DNA from: Vibrio fortis
Lineage (GTDB): Bacteria; Pseudomonadota; Gammaproteobacteria; Enterobacterales; Vibrionaceae
Direction of reading: 5' to 3'
NCBI RefSeq assembly: GCF_000695685.1
Contig: NZ_JFFR01000027.1
Span: 248,001 to 312,000 of the forward strand
Length of the DNA: 64,000 bases
Positions 26,905 through 36,435 of the stretch are shown piece by piece. A program made the translations under genes and the position numbers. A model generated the notes under the pieces. The model saw only the letters and a program-made list of their open reading frames with translations. It did no database searches and had not been told where the DNA came from. Each line of letters starts with the position of its first letter. The first letter of the stretch is position 1.

Positions 26905-26918
26905 TTGATCCAAATCAA
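26905..26918 (+). promoter_or_regulatory. FNR-binding site upstream of nrdDG
   Basis: TTGATCCAAATCAA is a perfect match to the FNR consensus TTGATnnnnATCAA. It lies about 125 bases before the nrdD start, consistent with activation of the anaerobic ribonucleotide reductase when oxygen is absent. Confidence 0.88.
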
Positions 26919-26949
26919 TACTCGCGTTTGGTGGTTCTCGTTAAATACG

Positions 26950-26965
26950 CCACAATATCTAGTGT
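26950..26965 (+). promoter_or_regulatory. NrdR box 1
   Basis: CCACAATATCTAGTGT fits the NrdR consensus acaCwAtATaTwGtgt at nearly all positions. It is the upstream member of a pair. Confidence 0.82.
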
Positions 26966-26980
26966 TAGTTAAACGATAAA

Positions 26981-26996
26981 TCGCTCTATATAGTGT
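26981..26996 (+). promoter_or_regulatory. NrdR box 2
   Basis: TCGCTCTATATAGTGT fits the NrdR consensus well in its right half. It starts 31 bases after box 1, matching the 31-32 base (three helical turn) spacing known for NrdR pairs. Confidence 0.8.
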
Positions 26997-27040
26997 GTTT
27001 GTGGATAAGTCTGTGAATACCTAGAGAGTAAGGAGAAGTG

Positions 27041-29161
27041 GTGAAATCAATCGTAATCAAGCGTGATGGCTCAAGAGCTCCATTCAGCAGAGATCGCATC
27101 CAAGCTGCAGTGGAAGCAGCATCAGAAAAGTCAGATAAGGAAATTGCCATTTATGCTTTGAATGTGGCATTGGCTGTGGAATTAAAGCTCGAAGAGTACG
27201 ATGAAGTTCATATCTCTGAAATTCAAACCATGGTTGAGAATGAGCTTATGCAGGGGCCTTATAAGTCTCTTGCTCGTGCGTACATCGAATACCGCCACGA
27301 CCGCGATATTGCGCGTGAGAAGCAAAGTGCTTTGACACGCGAAATCGAAGGTCTGATTGAAGAGAGTAACGTTGACCTAATCAACGAAAATGCCAACAAA
27401 GACGGTAAAGTGATTCCAACACAGCGTGATCTTCTTGCTGGTATCGTGGCTAAACACTATGCGAAAACACACATTTTGCCACGTGATATCGTTCAAGCGC
27501 ACGAAAGCGGCGACATTCACTATCACGATCTAGATTACGCACCATTCTTCCCGATGTTTAACTGCATGCTGATCGACTTAAAAGGCATGTTAACTCACGG
27601 CTTTAAGATGGGTAATGCAGAGATTGATACACCAAAATCAATCTCAACCGCGACAGCAGTAACAGCCCAGATTATTGCACAAGTGGCGAGCCACATTTAC
27701 GGCGGCACGACGATCAACCGTATTGACGAAGTACTAGAACCTTATGTAATGGCGAGCTACGAAAAGCACCTTCAGCTTGCTAAAGAGTGGGACATTCATA
27801 ACCCTGAAGCCTTTGCTATCGCTCGCACTGAGAAAGAGTGTTACGACGCATTCCAATCGCTAGAGTACGAAGTAAACACGCTACATACGGCGAATGGCCA
27901 AACACCATTTGTGACGTTTGGTTTTGGTTTAGGCGAAAGCTGGGGATCAAAATTGATCCAACAATCGATCTTGAAAAACCGCATCGCTGGTCTTGGTAAG
28001 AACCGTAAAACAGCGGTATTCCCAAAACTTGTTTTTGCAATCAAAGATGGCCTAAACCACAAGTCAGGTGATCCGAATTACGATATCAAACAGCTAGCGC
28101 TTGAGTGTGCTTCTAAGCGCATGTACCCAGATATCCTTAACTACGACAAAGTGGTTGAGGTGACAGGTTCATTCAAAACACCGATGGGCTGCCGTAGCTT
28201 CCTAAATACTTACGAAGAAAACGGTGAGCTTATCCATGAAGGTCGTAACAATTTAGGTGTTGTGAGCCTTAACCTGCCACGTATTGCTATCAATGCGAAA
28301 GGCGACATGACAAAGTTCTACGCATTGCTAGACGAAAAGTTAAAACTGGCTCGTCGTGCACTAGAGACTCGAATCAGCCGTCTTGAGAACGTGAAAGCTC
28401 GCGTAGCTCCAATTCTGTACATGGAAGGGGCGTGTGGCGTTCGTCTGAAAGCTGACGATTCGATTGCAGATATCTTTAAGAACGGCCGTGCTTCGGTGTC
28501 TCTTGGCTATATCGGTATTCATGAAGCGATGACTGCGTTATTTGGTACAGAAACGCACCTGTACGACGACACTGAGATGCGTAACAAGGCACTTGAGCTT
28601 GTTCAATACATGAAACGCGAAGTGGAAACTTGGACCAAAGAGACAGGGTATGCGTTTAGCCTATACGGTACGCCAAGTGAAAACCTATGTAGTCGCTTCT
28701 GCAGCATCGATACTAAAGAGTTTGGTGTGATTGAAGGCGTAACGGATCGTGGTTACTACACTAACAGTTTCCACCTAGATGTTCAGAAGAAGGTTAACCC
28801 TTACGATAAGATCGATTTTGAGATGCCTTACCCAGAGATCTCAAGCGGTGGTTTTATCTGTTACGGCGAATTTCCTAACATGCAGAAGAACATCGAAGCG
28901 CTTGAAAACGTTTGGGATTATAGCTACACGCGCGTGCCTTACTACGGTACAAATACACCGATTGATGAGTGTTACGAGTGTGGTTATAACGGTGAGTTTG
29001 ACTGTACGAGTAAAGGTTTTACTTGTCCTAAATGTGGCAACCATGACTCAACCAAAGTGTCAGTAACACGCCGTGTTTGTGGTTACCTAGGCAGTCCTGA
29101 CGCTCGACCATTTAACTTTGGTAAGCAGGAAGAAGTTAAACGTCGCGTTAAGCATCTGTAA
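27041..29161 (+). CDS. nrdD: Anaerobic ribonucleoside-triphosphate reductase NrdD
   Basis: The 706-residue class III ribonucleotide reductase that makes dNTPs without oxygen. It carries an N-terminal ATP-cone (SIVIKRDGSRAPFSRDRIQAA) and a central catalytic barrel. Near the end is the zinc site (CYECGYNGEF and TCPKCG), followed by the glycyl-radical motif RVCGYLGSPDARP. Tandem GTG codons occur at 27038 and 27041; AAGGAG lies five bases before 27041, which also matches the usual N-terminus. A perfect FNR site and two NrdR boxes precede it. The activase gene nrdG follows after a hairpin. Confidence 0.96.
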   Translation: MKSIVIKRDGSRAPFSRDRIQAAVEAASEKSDKEIAIYALNVALAVELKLEEYDEVHISEIQTMVENELMQGPYKSLARAYIEYRHDRDIAREKQSALTREIEGLIEESNVDLINENANKDGKVIPTQRDLLAGIVAKHYAKTHILPRDIVQAHESGDIHYHDLDYAPFFPMFNCMLIDLKGMLTHGFKMGNAEIDTPKSISTATAVTAQIIAQVASHIYGGTTINRIDEVLEPYVMASYEKHLQLAKEWDIHNPEAFAIARTEKECYDAFQSLEYEVNTLHTANGQTPFVTFGFGLGESWGSKLIQQSILKNRIAGLGKNRKTAVFPKLVFAIKDGLNHKSGDPNYDIKQLALECASKRMYPDILNYDKVVEVTGSFKTPMGCRSFLNTYEENGELIHEGRNNLGVVSLNLPRIAINAKGDMTKFYALLDEKLKLARRALETRISRLENVKARVAPILYMEGACGVRLKADDSIADIFKNGRASVSLGYIGIHEAMTALFGTETHLYDDTEMRNKALELVQYMKREVETWTKETGYAFSLYGTPSENLCSRFCSIDTKEFGVIEGVTDRGYYTNSFHLDVQKKVNPYDKIDFEMPYPEISSGGFICYGEFPNMQKNIEALENVWDYSYTRVPYYGTNTPIDECYECGYNGEFDCTSKGFTCPKCGNHDSTKVSVTRRVCGYLGSPDARPFNFGKQEEVKRRVKHL

Positions 29162-29192
29162 CTCGACACGACTTCTTATCTGTTGAGCGAAG

Positions 29193-29218
29193 ACTCCCTC
29201 TGATGTTAGAGGGAGTTT
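29193..29218 (+). terminator. Hairpin between nrdD and nrdG
   Basis: ACTCCCTCT and AGAGGGAGT form a 9-base-pair stem with a 6-base loop, followed by TTTAG. It may reduce read-through into nrdG, so that less activase than reductase is made. Confidence 0.65.
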
Positions 29219-29262
29219 AGTCGTTTGAATCAAGCGGTCTTATCCTAAATATCGGCAACTCT

Positions 29263-29733
29263 ATGAATTATCATCAATATCATCCAATCGACGTCGTAAA
29301 TGGTCCCGGTACACGCTGTACACTGTTTGTGTCTGGTTGCGTTCATCAGTGTCGTGGCTGTTATAATCAGTCAACACAGCGCTTAGACTCTGGTCACCTG
29401 TTCACTCAGGAGCTTGAGGATCACATTATTGCCGATCTTAACGATGAGCGAATCAAGCGTCGTGGGCTTTCTCTGTCTGGTGGTGATCCTTTGCATCCAG
29501 CGAATGTGGCTGATGTCCTGAAACTGGTTAAGCGCGTTAAAAGTGAATGCCAAAACAAAGATATTTGGATGTGGACGGGTTATGAGTTAGATGAACTCGA
29601 CGAAAAGCAGAAAGAGGTGTTGAGCTATATTGATACCTTAATTGATGGCCGTTTTGAGCAAGATAAAGCCGATCCGATGTTGGATTGGCGTGGTAGTTCT
29701 AACCAGATAATTCATCGTTTCACTGACATTTAA
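29263..29733 (+). CDS. nrdG: Anaerobic ribonucleotide reductase activating protein NrdG
   Basis: A 156-residue radical SAM enzyme that installs the glycyl radical in NrdD. The [4Fe-4S] motif is near the N-terminus (SGCVHQCRGCYNQ, CxxxCxxC), and the SAM-binding stretch LSLSGGDPLHPAN follows. Length is normal for the family. It lies 100 bases after nrdD in the same direction, as is usual. Confidence 0.96.
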   Translation: MNYHQYHPIDVVNGPGTRCTLFVSGCVHQCRGCYNQSTQRLDSGHLFTQELEDHIIADLNDERIKRRGLSLSGGDPLHPANVADVLKLVKRVKSECQNKDIWMWTGYELDELDEKQKEVLSYIDTLIDGRFEQDKADPMLDWRGSSNQIIHRFTDI

Positions 29734-29756
29734 TCTTTTCTCGCTTAATCGAAGAA

Positions 29757-29820
29757 ATAAGGGCTTATCCGCAGCCTAAACTGCAAATGAAGCCCTTAGG
29801 TGTGAGTTTTTTAGTTATTC
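29757..29820 (+). terminator. Hairpin region after nrdG
   Basis: TAAGGGCTT (29758-29766) and AAGCCCTTA (29790-29798) pair, with an inner GCAG/CTGC helix; a TTTTTT run follows after about 10 bases. It lies between nrdG and the convergent MATE gene. Confidence 0.6.
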
Positions 29821-29826
29821 CCCCGA

Positions 29827-31212
29827 CTACATTGTCGCTCTTGGTTGCTCTTCGATGAGATTGTTAATCCATTTCTTCGATTGAATGCGTTGGCTTGTGA
29901 GTGCGATTTTGACCAACTCTTCAAGTAAAACAATCAACATCACCCATTCTAACGGCCAGCCCAAAACCAGTGCTGTGTAGTAGGCGAGTGGTATGCCGAT
30001 CGCCCATTGTCCAAACAGGTCGATAAAGATACTGTAGTTAATATCACCACCACTTTTCAGTACGCCTCCAATACCAACCATATTGAAAACTCGTAGAATC
30101 ATACCCAGTGCAATCACCAAAGTGACGTTTACCGCAGTCTCTTTTAACTCTAAGTGTGTGAGTTGTACTAGGTAAACAATCACTGGTTTTGCGATAAAGC
30201 AGAGAAGTGCAAGTACTATTGCAAGCCCGCAACTGACTAATACATAGCCCCAAGCCGTGTTCTCGACTCTTTGATAGTTCTGTGCGCCTATTTCGTTACC
30301 TAGAACGATAGAAGCTGCAACGGCAAATCCCATAAAGGCTGAGATCAATATGCTTTCGACAGGTGACAGTAGTGAAATGATAGCCAGTTCACCGACGCCC
30401 ATTTGGCCCACTATGATGTTGTAAATCAGCAAGCCACCAGCCCAAGCTGTATCGTGGATGAGCATTGGCATAGCAATAGTTAGGTACTTTTTCCTATGTT
30501 TAACAACTATGGCATCTTGCCAGTTGCTGAGTGTTGGAAAAAGATGGGCGTAATGTTTTTTCGCCAAAACAAGTAGTGCGACAGTCTGAACAAACCTTGA
30601 CACAGTGGTGCCGACAGCGGCGCCAACTACGCCCAGTTCTGGGAAACCGAATAAGCCGAAAATGAGAAGCGCATTGAGCACAGCGTTGACCAAGATGGCA
30701 AAGATGCTGATCTTAGTGGGTAGCTTGGCTTCGCCAACAGATCGAAGGGCACTTTCTAATGGTACGACGATAGCGGTGCCGATAAGGCTGGCTCCTGTTA
30801 TCCAAAGGTAGTCCGTTGCCTGTTGAACGTAATCAGGATCTGAGGCCACAACAGATACTACTGATTCAGGAGCCAATAAATAAACCGCAACAAATGGCAC
30901 TATAGCGATGATGGATAACGCCCATGATTGCGCCAGCGTGCGACGAATGCCATTAAAATCACCGGCTCCAAAATATTGCGAAGCTAGCACGCTTACCGCC
31001 CCACTAATTCCCGACACCATAATTAGGTTGAAGAAAAAGATTCTATTGCCCACACCGACTGCGGCTGTTGCGGCATCACCTAATTGGTTAACCATAAAGA
31101 TGTCGATAACGCCGAGTAATGAAAACATCATGGTTTGAAGTGAGACAGGCAATCCGATTTGTATCAGCTTTTGCCAAAATTCTTTGTCTAAATGACGATA
31201 TGTAGAGCGCAT
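29827..31212 (-). CDS. MATE family efflux transporter (second copy)
   Basis: A 461-residue, 12-helix MATE exporter. It shares layout and tail (SKKWINNL near the end) with the MATE protein at 15029-16426, and also has the pattern PLESALRSVGEAKLPTKIS at the equivalent of that protein's SSGDTVTP region. Like that gene it is divergent from an AraC-type regulator (31346). The two loci probably arose by duplication of a regulator-pump module. The substrate is unknown. Confidence 0.9.
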   Translation of the reverse strand: MRSTYRHLDKEFWQKLIQIGLPVSLQTMMFSLLGVIDIFMVNQLGDAATAAVGVGNRIFFFNLIMVSGISGAVSVLASQYFGAGDFNGIRRTLAQSWALSIIAIVPFVAVYLLAPESVVSVVASDPDYVQQATDYLWITGASLIGTAIVVPLESALRSVGEAKLPTKISIFAILVNAVLNALLIFGLFGFPELGVVGAAVGTTVSRFVQTVALLVLAKKHYAHLFPTLSNWQDAIVVKHRKKYLTIAMPMLIHDTAWAGGLLIYNIIVGQMGVGELAIISLLSPVESILISAFMGFAVAASIVLGNEIGAQNYQRVENTAWGYVLVSCGLAIVLALLCFIAKPVIVYLVQLTHLELKETAVNVTLVIALGMILRVFNMVGIGGVLKSGGDINYSIFIDLFGQWAIGIPLAYYTALVLGWPLEWVMLIVLLEELVKIALTSQRIQSKKWINNLIEEQPRATM

Positions 31213-31345
31213 CGCAATTCCTTGCTAGTTGATATGCAAGAAGTTTATCTAGATTTTATTTAGCTGTATTTTCTGTAGTCATCATTAACTTTTGTCAAAC
31301 TCTCCATTTGGTATGAATGACGTAAACATGGGATTAGGTCAGTCA

Positions 31346-32182
31346 ATGAGCGAAAAACAAGAGCGCTATGAAATATCTGATACCACCCACCAAGAGTTTG
31401 TCGATCAAAGCTACGTATTGGCGTTTGAACAGCTTGGGATTGTTCAGTGCGGTACAGCCTCCTGCAGAGATTTTTTTTCTGTTTATCGTAAGAATCAACA
31501 AAAGCACATGTTGCTGTTTACTGTACGTGGCAAAGGGTGGCTAGAGAGTGGGGTGTGTCGTTACATTCTTGAGCCAGGATCATGTATTACCGTACCGGCT
31601 GGCGTTGAAAATGGTTTTGGGATTGAGGAAGAGACTTGGCAGATAGCATGGATTTTCCTGTCCCCAGATAAGCGGTGGACAAATATTGATAATGATATCT
31701 TATATACTTTGACGCCAGCAGCAGAAGTCGTCGCTTCTTGCATACATACCTTGCTTCGAAGTATTTCACTTCCCATTGAGCTTGGTGGTGCGGTTGCTAT
31801 TCACAGCGTTGCTCAAATCGAAGCTCTGATTAATGCGCCGATTCCACAGCAATTGGATAGAAACGCAATCCGTTTAGAGCGAGTTTTCGACACAGCTCAA
31901 AAGCAGCTGCACAAAGAGTGGAATGTTCAGGAGTTATCGAACTTGTTTCCATGCTCTGAACCACATTTTCATAGGTTGTGCCAGCGTTACTATTCCCATA
32001 GCCCCATGACTCACCTAATGCGTATGAGAATGGAGTATGCAGCACGACTACTTCGCTCAAGTGATTGGTCAATACAACATATCGGTGAGATAGTGGGTTA
32101 TCCAAATGCAGCAAACTTCAGTACACGCTTTAAGGCATGGTCTGGCATGACGCCAAGGCAATTTAAACAGAGCGCACCATAG
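31346..32182 (+). CDS. AraC family transcriptional regulator (second MATE-linked copy)
   Basis: A regulator of about 278 residues with an N-terminal cupin-like sensor (including EPGSCITVPAGVENGFG) and a C-terminal helix-turn-helix. The latter ends in WSIQHIGEIVGYPNAANFST and RFKAWSGMTPRQFKQ. It is similar in layout to the regulator at 16477-17373. The frame is open from a TTG at 31292, with ATGs at 31313, 31328 and 31346; I chose 31346 because AGGT lies six bases before it, but the start is uncertain. It probably controls the divergent MATE pump. Confidence 0.83.
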   Translation: MSEKQERYEISDTTHQEFVDQSYVLAFEQLGIVQCGTASCRDFFSVYRKNQQKHMLLFTVRGKGWLESGVCRYILEPGSCITVPAGVENGFGIEEETWQIAWIFLSPDKRWTNIDNDILYTLTPAAEVVASCIHTLLRSISLPIELGGAVAIHSVAQIEALINAPIPQQLDRNAIRLERVFDTAQKQLHKEWNVQELSNLFPCSEPHFHRLCQRYYSHSPMTHLMRMRMEYAARLLRSSDWSIQHIGEIVGYPNAANFSTRFKAWSGMTPRQFKQSAP

Positions 32183-32383
32183 CTACATTGCTAATGTGAA
32201 ATGATTAGGGCAGCTCAAGAACAAGTAAACGGCGTTCAATCTATCAACGAAATTGTTCGATAAATCGACGGTTATCAGATTACTTATGCTAACTAAGCGG
32301 TTCTAATAAAAAATGTTTCTGATTTGACTATGATAATGTTAACGTAAAACTCATTACTTGAATTTCAAAGGGTTGTGACTTTC

Positions 32384-33568
32384 ATGTTTTCACATCTACC
32401 AAAACCAACTTTAGATCCAATTCTCTCTCTTTCTGTGGCTTACCGTGGCGATGAACGTCCGAACAAAGTCGACCTCGGCATTGGTGTTTACCGCAACAAC
32501 CAAGGTGAGACACCAATTATGAAGGCCGTTTCAATGGCACAAGATATTGTTGTTGAAAACCAGAAAACCAAAGCTTATGTTGGCCTAGCGGGTTGCGAAG
32601 AGTTTAACCAAAGTATGATCGACCTGTTGTTGAAAGGAACTTCAGCAATGGATCGTGTCGCCGCTATTCAAACGCCAGGTGCGAGTGGTGCTCTGCGCAT
32701 GCTGGGTGATCTTATGAAAGTCGCGCAGCCAGATACAACGGTTTGGATCTCTAATCCAAGTTACGTGAATCACCAACCTGTGATGGAAGCGGCAGGACTT
32801 AAAGTCAAGCACTACTCTTACTTTAGCCCTGAAACAAAACAGGTTGATACGGCAAGAATGCTCGAAGAGCTTTCACAAGCGGGTCCTAATGATGTTGTGC
32901 TACTGCATGGCTGTTGTCATAACCCAACGGGTGCTGACATCGACTTTGCAGCATGGCAGGAAATCACCGCGCTATCACAGAAGAATGGCTTCCTACCGTT
33001 TGTTGATATTGCTTACCAAGGTTTTGGTGATGGTCTTGAAGAAGATGCGAAAGGTCTTCAATTCATGGCAGACAATGTTGAAGAGATGCTAATCACAACT
33101 TCGTGCTCGAAAAATTTCGGTTTGTATCGTGAAAGAACGGGCGCTGCAATCGTCGTTGGTAAAAACAGCCAAGAAGTGGGTAACGCGAAAGGTAAACTTC
33201 TTACTCTTGCTCGTTCTACTTACACTATGCCGCCAGATCATGGTGCTGCACTTGTGAAAACAATTCTTCAAAATCAAGAGTTAACACGCATTTGGAAGCA
33301 AGAATTGAGTGAGATGCAGGGCCGTTTGCTAAATCTTCGCCAAACATTATGCAATGAATTGCGAAATACTTATAACACGTCACACTTTGACTTCATTGAA
33401 AGCCATAAAGGTATGTTTACTGTACTAGGCTTTAAAGAAGCTCAAATGAATCAATTACGTGAAGAGTATGGCATTTATGGTGTTGGTGACGGTCGCATCA
33501 ATATCGCAGGTCTTTCAGAGTCGCATATTCCTTACGTAGCTAACGCAATCGCTAATGTATCAAAATAA
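32384..33568 (+). CDS. Aromatic amino acid / aspartate aminotransferase
   Basis: A 394-residue class I PLP-dependent aminotransferase of the AspC/TyrB family. It has the family N-terminus MFSHLPKPTLDPIL, followed by RGDERPNKVDLGIGVYRN. The PLP Lys lies in TSCSKNFGLYRERTG (about residue 245) and the Asp-Tyr region in VDIAYQGFGDG. It transaminates aspartate or aromatic amino acids with 2-oxoglutarate. An in-frame GTG at 32375 is the frame limit; ATG 32384 gives the conserved MF start and has AAAGGG upstream. In V. cholerae a similar gene lies beside nrdG. Confidence 0.9.
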   Translation: MFSHLPKPTLDPILSLSVAYRGDERPNKVDLGIGVYRNNQGETPIMKAVSMAQDIVVENQKTKAYVGLAGCEEFNQSMIDLLLKGTSAMDRVAAIQTPGASGALRMLGDLMKVAQPDTTVWISNPSYVNHQPVMEAAGLKVKHYSYFSPETKQVDTARMLEELSQAGPNDVVLLHGCCHNPTGADIDFAAWQEITALSQKNGFLPFVDIAYQGFGDGLEEDAKGLQFMADNVEEMLITTSCSKNFGLYRERTGAAIVVGKNSQEVGNAKGKLLTLARSTYTMPPDHGAALVKTILQNQELTRIWKQELSEMQGRLLNLRQTLCNELRNTYNTSHFDFIESHKGMFTVLGFKEAQMNQLREEYGIYGVGDGRINIAGLSESHIPYVANAIANVSK

Positions 33569-33580
33569 AATGGTGACTGA

Positions 33581-34279
33581 ATGTACAATTGGAAAGCAAT
33601 TATAACCCTGATGTTAAGTGGTGGCCTTGTTGCTTGTTCTACGACGAGTCAAGTTCCTGTCGAGCCAGAGCAGAAACCACAAATCGAGCAACCTGTTGTT
33701 GACGATTCAAGTAAAGCGGATGAAAAAGACGGGGAGTCTTCTAAAGATCCCGTAACTGAACCTGAAAAAGAGCCAGAAAAAGTCGAGAAACCTGCTGAGC
33801 CAGAAAAGAAACCAGTGCCGCCTAAAAAACCAGAGAAAGTAACGAAAACCTCTGATGGTAAGTTAATTCTTGGGGAAGAAGAGTGGGTTTATGTTCCTGG
33901 TCTAGAAGAGTCGTTTAAAGCACGCGTTGATACAGGTGCAACAACATCTTCCATCAGTGCTATTGATATCGTTCCTTTCGAGCGCGACGGCAAAGACTGG
34001 GTTAAGTTCAAAATTGAACACGATGGCATTAAGAGTCAAGAAGTGAGCTTACCGGTTGAGCGCTGGGTTAAGATTAAACAGTCAAGTGCAGAAGGCACAC
34101 AACGCCGTGCCGTGATTGTTGCTAACATCCAGATTGGTGATCTTAAAGATAAAACGGAATTCACATTGGCTGACCGTACTCACCTAACTTACCCACTGCT
34201 ATTGGGTCGTAGCTTCTTTAGAGACGTAGCGGTAGTAGACGTGAGTAAGAAATACGTTCAAGACAAAGTTAAAAAGTAA
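33581..34279 (+). CDS. Lipoprotein with retropepsin-like Zn_protease (RimK C-term/DUF785-type) domain
   Basis: A 232-residue lipoprotein: signal peptide with lipobox LVAC (Cys about residue 19) and a low-complexity linker rich in Pro, Glu and Lys (about 25-90). The C-terminal aspartic-protease-like domain carries the motif FKARVDTGATTSSISA, the DTGA active-site signature. Such proteins are annotated as ATP-dependent zinc proteases, but the fold is retropepsin-like. The long charged linker may let the domain span to the peptidoglycan. It follows the aminotransferase gene by 12 bases. Confidence 0.85.
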   Translation: MYNWKAIITLMLSGGLVACSTTSQVPVEPEQKPQIEQPVVDDSSKADEKDGESSKDPVTEPEKEPEKVEKPAEPEKKPVPPKKPEKVTKTSDGKLILGEEEWVYVPGLEESFKARVDTGATTSSISAIDIVPFERDGKDWVKFKIEHDGIKSQEVSLPVERWVKIKQSSAEGTQRRAVIVANIQIGDLKDKTEFTLADRTHLTYPLLLGRSFFRDVAVVDVSKKYVQDKVKK

Positions 34280-34317
34280 TCATTACTCATTAAATTTTGT
34301 TGGAAGATTGATACAAA

Positions 34318-34357
34318 TAAAAATCCCGATAAGCGTGTAACTTATCGGGATTTTTTA
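34318..34357. terminator. Bidirectional terminator
   Basis: AAAAATCCCGATAAG and CTTATCGGGATTTTT form a long perfect stem with a 7-base loop between convergent genes; both strands carry a U-tract. Confidence 0.93.
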
Positions 34358-34374
34358 TTTAGTGGCGCAGTGGT

Positions 34375-36261
34375 TTAGTATTTGAACAGTTGTACTTGAG
34401 TGTTAAGCTGCTGCGCAATACCACGCAACTCTTCTGACAGATGGCGTGAGTTGTCTGCCTCTGTCGACATTTTGTCAGATACGTCGTTCACAAGTTGGAT
34501 ATTCTTACTCACTTCACCTGTTACTGTGCGCTGCTCTGATGCTGCATTAGATATGTGCGAAGCCATATCGGAGATCTGTTGAATTGACGCCGCGATTTGC
34601 TCTAGTGCTTCTGTCGCATTATTCGCATCATCAACACTTGATTGCGCTAGATTTTGGCTGCGCTCCATAGACTCTACTGCAGAGACACTGTTTTTCTGCA
34701 GCGTTTCGATCATTTCACGAATTTCATCAGTTGAGCTGTGAGTACGTTGGGAAAGTACGCGAACCTCATCTGCAACGACAGCAAACCCGCGGCCTTGTTC
34801 TCCGGCACGAGCCGCTTCGATAGCTGCATTAAGAGCAAGTAGGTTAGTTTGCTCTGCAATGTCTGAAATCGTTGAGAGAATAGCATTGATATCTAATGCG
34901 TTCTTTTCCAGTTCTTGAATAATCCCAGAAGCATTTTCGACTTGCTCTGCCAAGCTCGTGATTGACTCTTGGTTACGGATGATTACACGTTTTCCTTGCT
35001 CACAGTTCTCTGTCGAGCTGATGGCTGAATCCGCAGTCATCTGAGCATTGTTCGCCACTTCTTCTGCTGTTGCCGACATTTCGTGCACTGCAGTCGCTAT
35101 TTGTGAGATTTCGTTAAGCTGAACCGTTAAACCATCGCTAGTCTGGCGAGCAACATTGGTACTCACTTCTGATTGTTCATTAAGCTGGCTTGATGAATGA
35201 GCAATATCGCGAACAATTTCTTGAAGCTTGGCAATAAAGGCATTTACATGCAAAGCCAATGTTCCAATTTCATCTTTACTGTTCACAGAAATACGCTGCG
35301 TAAGATCACCATTGCCTTTCGATAACGCTTCCATAGCTGTACTTAGGGTAGTCAACGGCGCGAGTGCTTTCTTAATCACAAACATAGCAACGAAGGCAAT
35401 AACGACTAATTGCATCATACCAAACATTGCCGATTGACGCAGTAACGAGCGGTAAGACGCAAAAGACTTAGTTTTATCGATGACGATAGTGAAATACCAA
35501 TCCGTGTGAGGTACTTTTTGTGCAGAAAGGAATGATTCTGAATCCCCGATGACCATTTCTTCAAAGTCCGAGCTACTTGCGATCGACTTGATCTTCTGTG
35601 CAGAGAGGTTGTTGGAGATATTGGATACAGATTTCAGCGTCAATGAACGGTCTTTATGAGCAACAATTTTGCCTGAACCATCAACTAGAAACGCATAAAC
35701 ACCTGGTTGCTCAACGTTAACGATGTCATTAACCAGTGCGGTGAGATTCAAATCTGCACCAATAACGCCTGAATAACCATTGGTACTAAAAGGGGAGGCA
35801 ATGGTAACAACCAGCTCATTGGTAGCAACGTCTAAGTACGGTTCTGTCACGACGGTACGACCTTGAGCCATTGGATCTTTGTACCAATCTCTGGTGCGAG
35901 GGTCGTAGCCTTTTGGTACCGGGAGATCAACACCTTGTAAAAAGCGGCCATCAGAAAGGCCGGCGTAGGCGATTTGGAAGCGTCCAGCGTTAGTACTTTG
36001 TGTGAAGTAGCTCTCTGGTGAACTTGTGTATTTGAAGGCGTCTTTCGCAGCATTAACTACGTTAATTCGGCCTTCAATCCACTTTTCAATACCCGATACA
36101 TTAGAAGTCGTTAATGTGGTTGAGTATTGTTGAACTGAACGGTACGTCTCATTCAGCAGCTGTTTACCCGTGACGTAAGTCTGAATCATTGTCATCGCGA
36201 AAATGATGACAACAAATATCAGAGTCAGTTTGTTTTTTATCGATATGCTGTTACCACCCAT
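34375..36261 (-). CDS. Methyl-accepting chemotaxis protein with dCache sensor
   Basis: A 628-residue chemoreceptor with an N-terminal membrane helix (about 8-28) and a periplasmic dCache-like domain. The motif DPRTRDWYKDPMAQG is near 120, and VTIASPF is typical of amino-acid-sensing caches. A second membrane helix follows (about 275-297), then HAMP (LAPLTTLSTAMEALSKGNGDL) and a long signalling coiled coil. The hairpin tip is EQTNLLALNAAIEAARAGEQ. It sends chemotactic signals to CheA. The ligand is not predictable with confidence. Confidence 0.93.
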   Translation of the reverse strand: MGGNSISIKNKLTLIFVVIIFAMTMIQTYVTGKQLLNETYRSVQQYSTTLTTSNVSGIEKWIEGRINVVNAAKDAFKYTSSPESYFTQSTNAGRFQIAYAGLSDGRFLQGVDLPVPKGYDPRTRDWYKDPMAQGRTVVTEPYLDVATNELVVTIASPFSTNGYSGVIGADLNLTALVNDIVNVEQPGVYAFLVDGSGKIVAHKDRSLTLKSVSNISNNLSAQKIKSIASSSDFEEMVIGDSESFLSAQKVPHTDWYFTIVIDKTKSFASYRSLLRQSAMFGMMQLVVIAFVAMFVIKKALAPLTTLSTAMEALSKGNGDLTQRISVNSKDEIGTLALHVNAFIAKLQEIVRDIAHSSSQLNEQSEVSTNVARQTSDGLTVQLNEISQIATAVHEMSATAEEVANNAQMTADSAISSTENCEQGKRVIIRNQESITSLAEQVENASGIIQELEKNALDINAILSTISDIAEQTNLLALNAAIEAARAGEQGRGFAVVADEVRVLSQRTHSSTDEIREMIETLQKNSVSAVESMERSQNLAQSSVDDANNATEALEQIAASIQQISDMASHISNAASEQRTVTGEVSKNIQLVNDVSDKMSTEADNSRHLSEELRGIAQQLNTQVQLFKY

Positions 36262-36435
36262 TACGGTACTCCATCTCTCAGCAAAATTTGTGAGAGATTA
36301 GCAGTACGCCATGTTGCGGTAAAGTGATTTTATCGCTTAGTCGTTAAATATTTATATCGCTTATGTTTCTCATGATTTTTAGTGATAAAAATCTAAATAA
36401 ATTAATGATTTAAACCATACAAAATCAAGAGTAGC

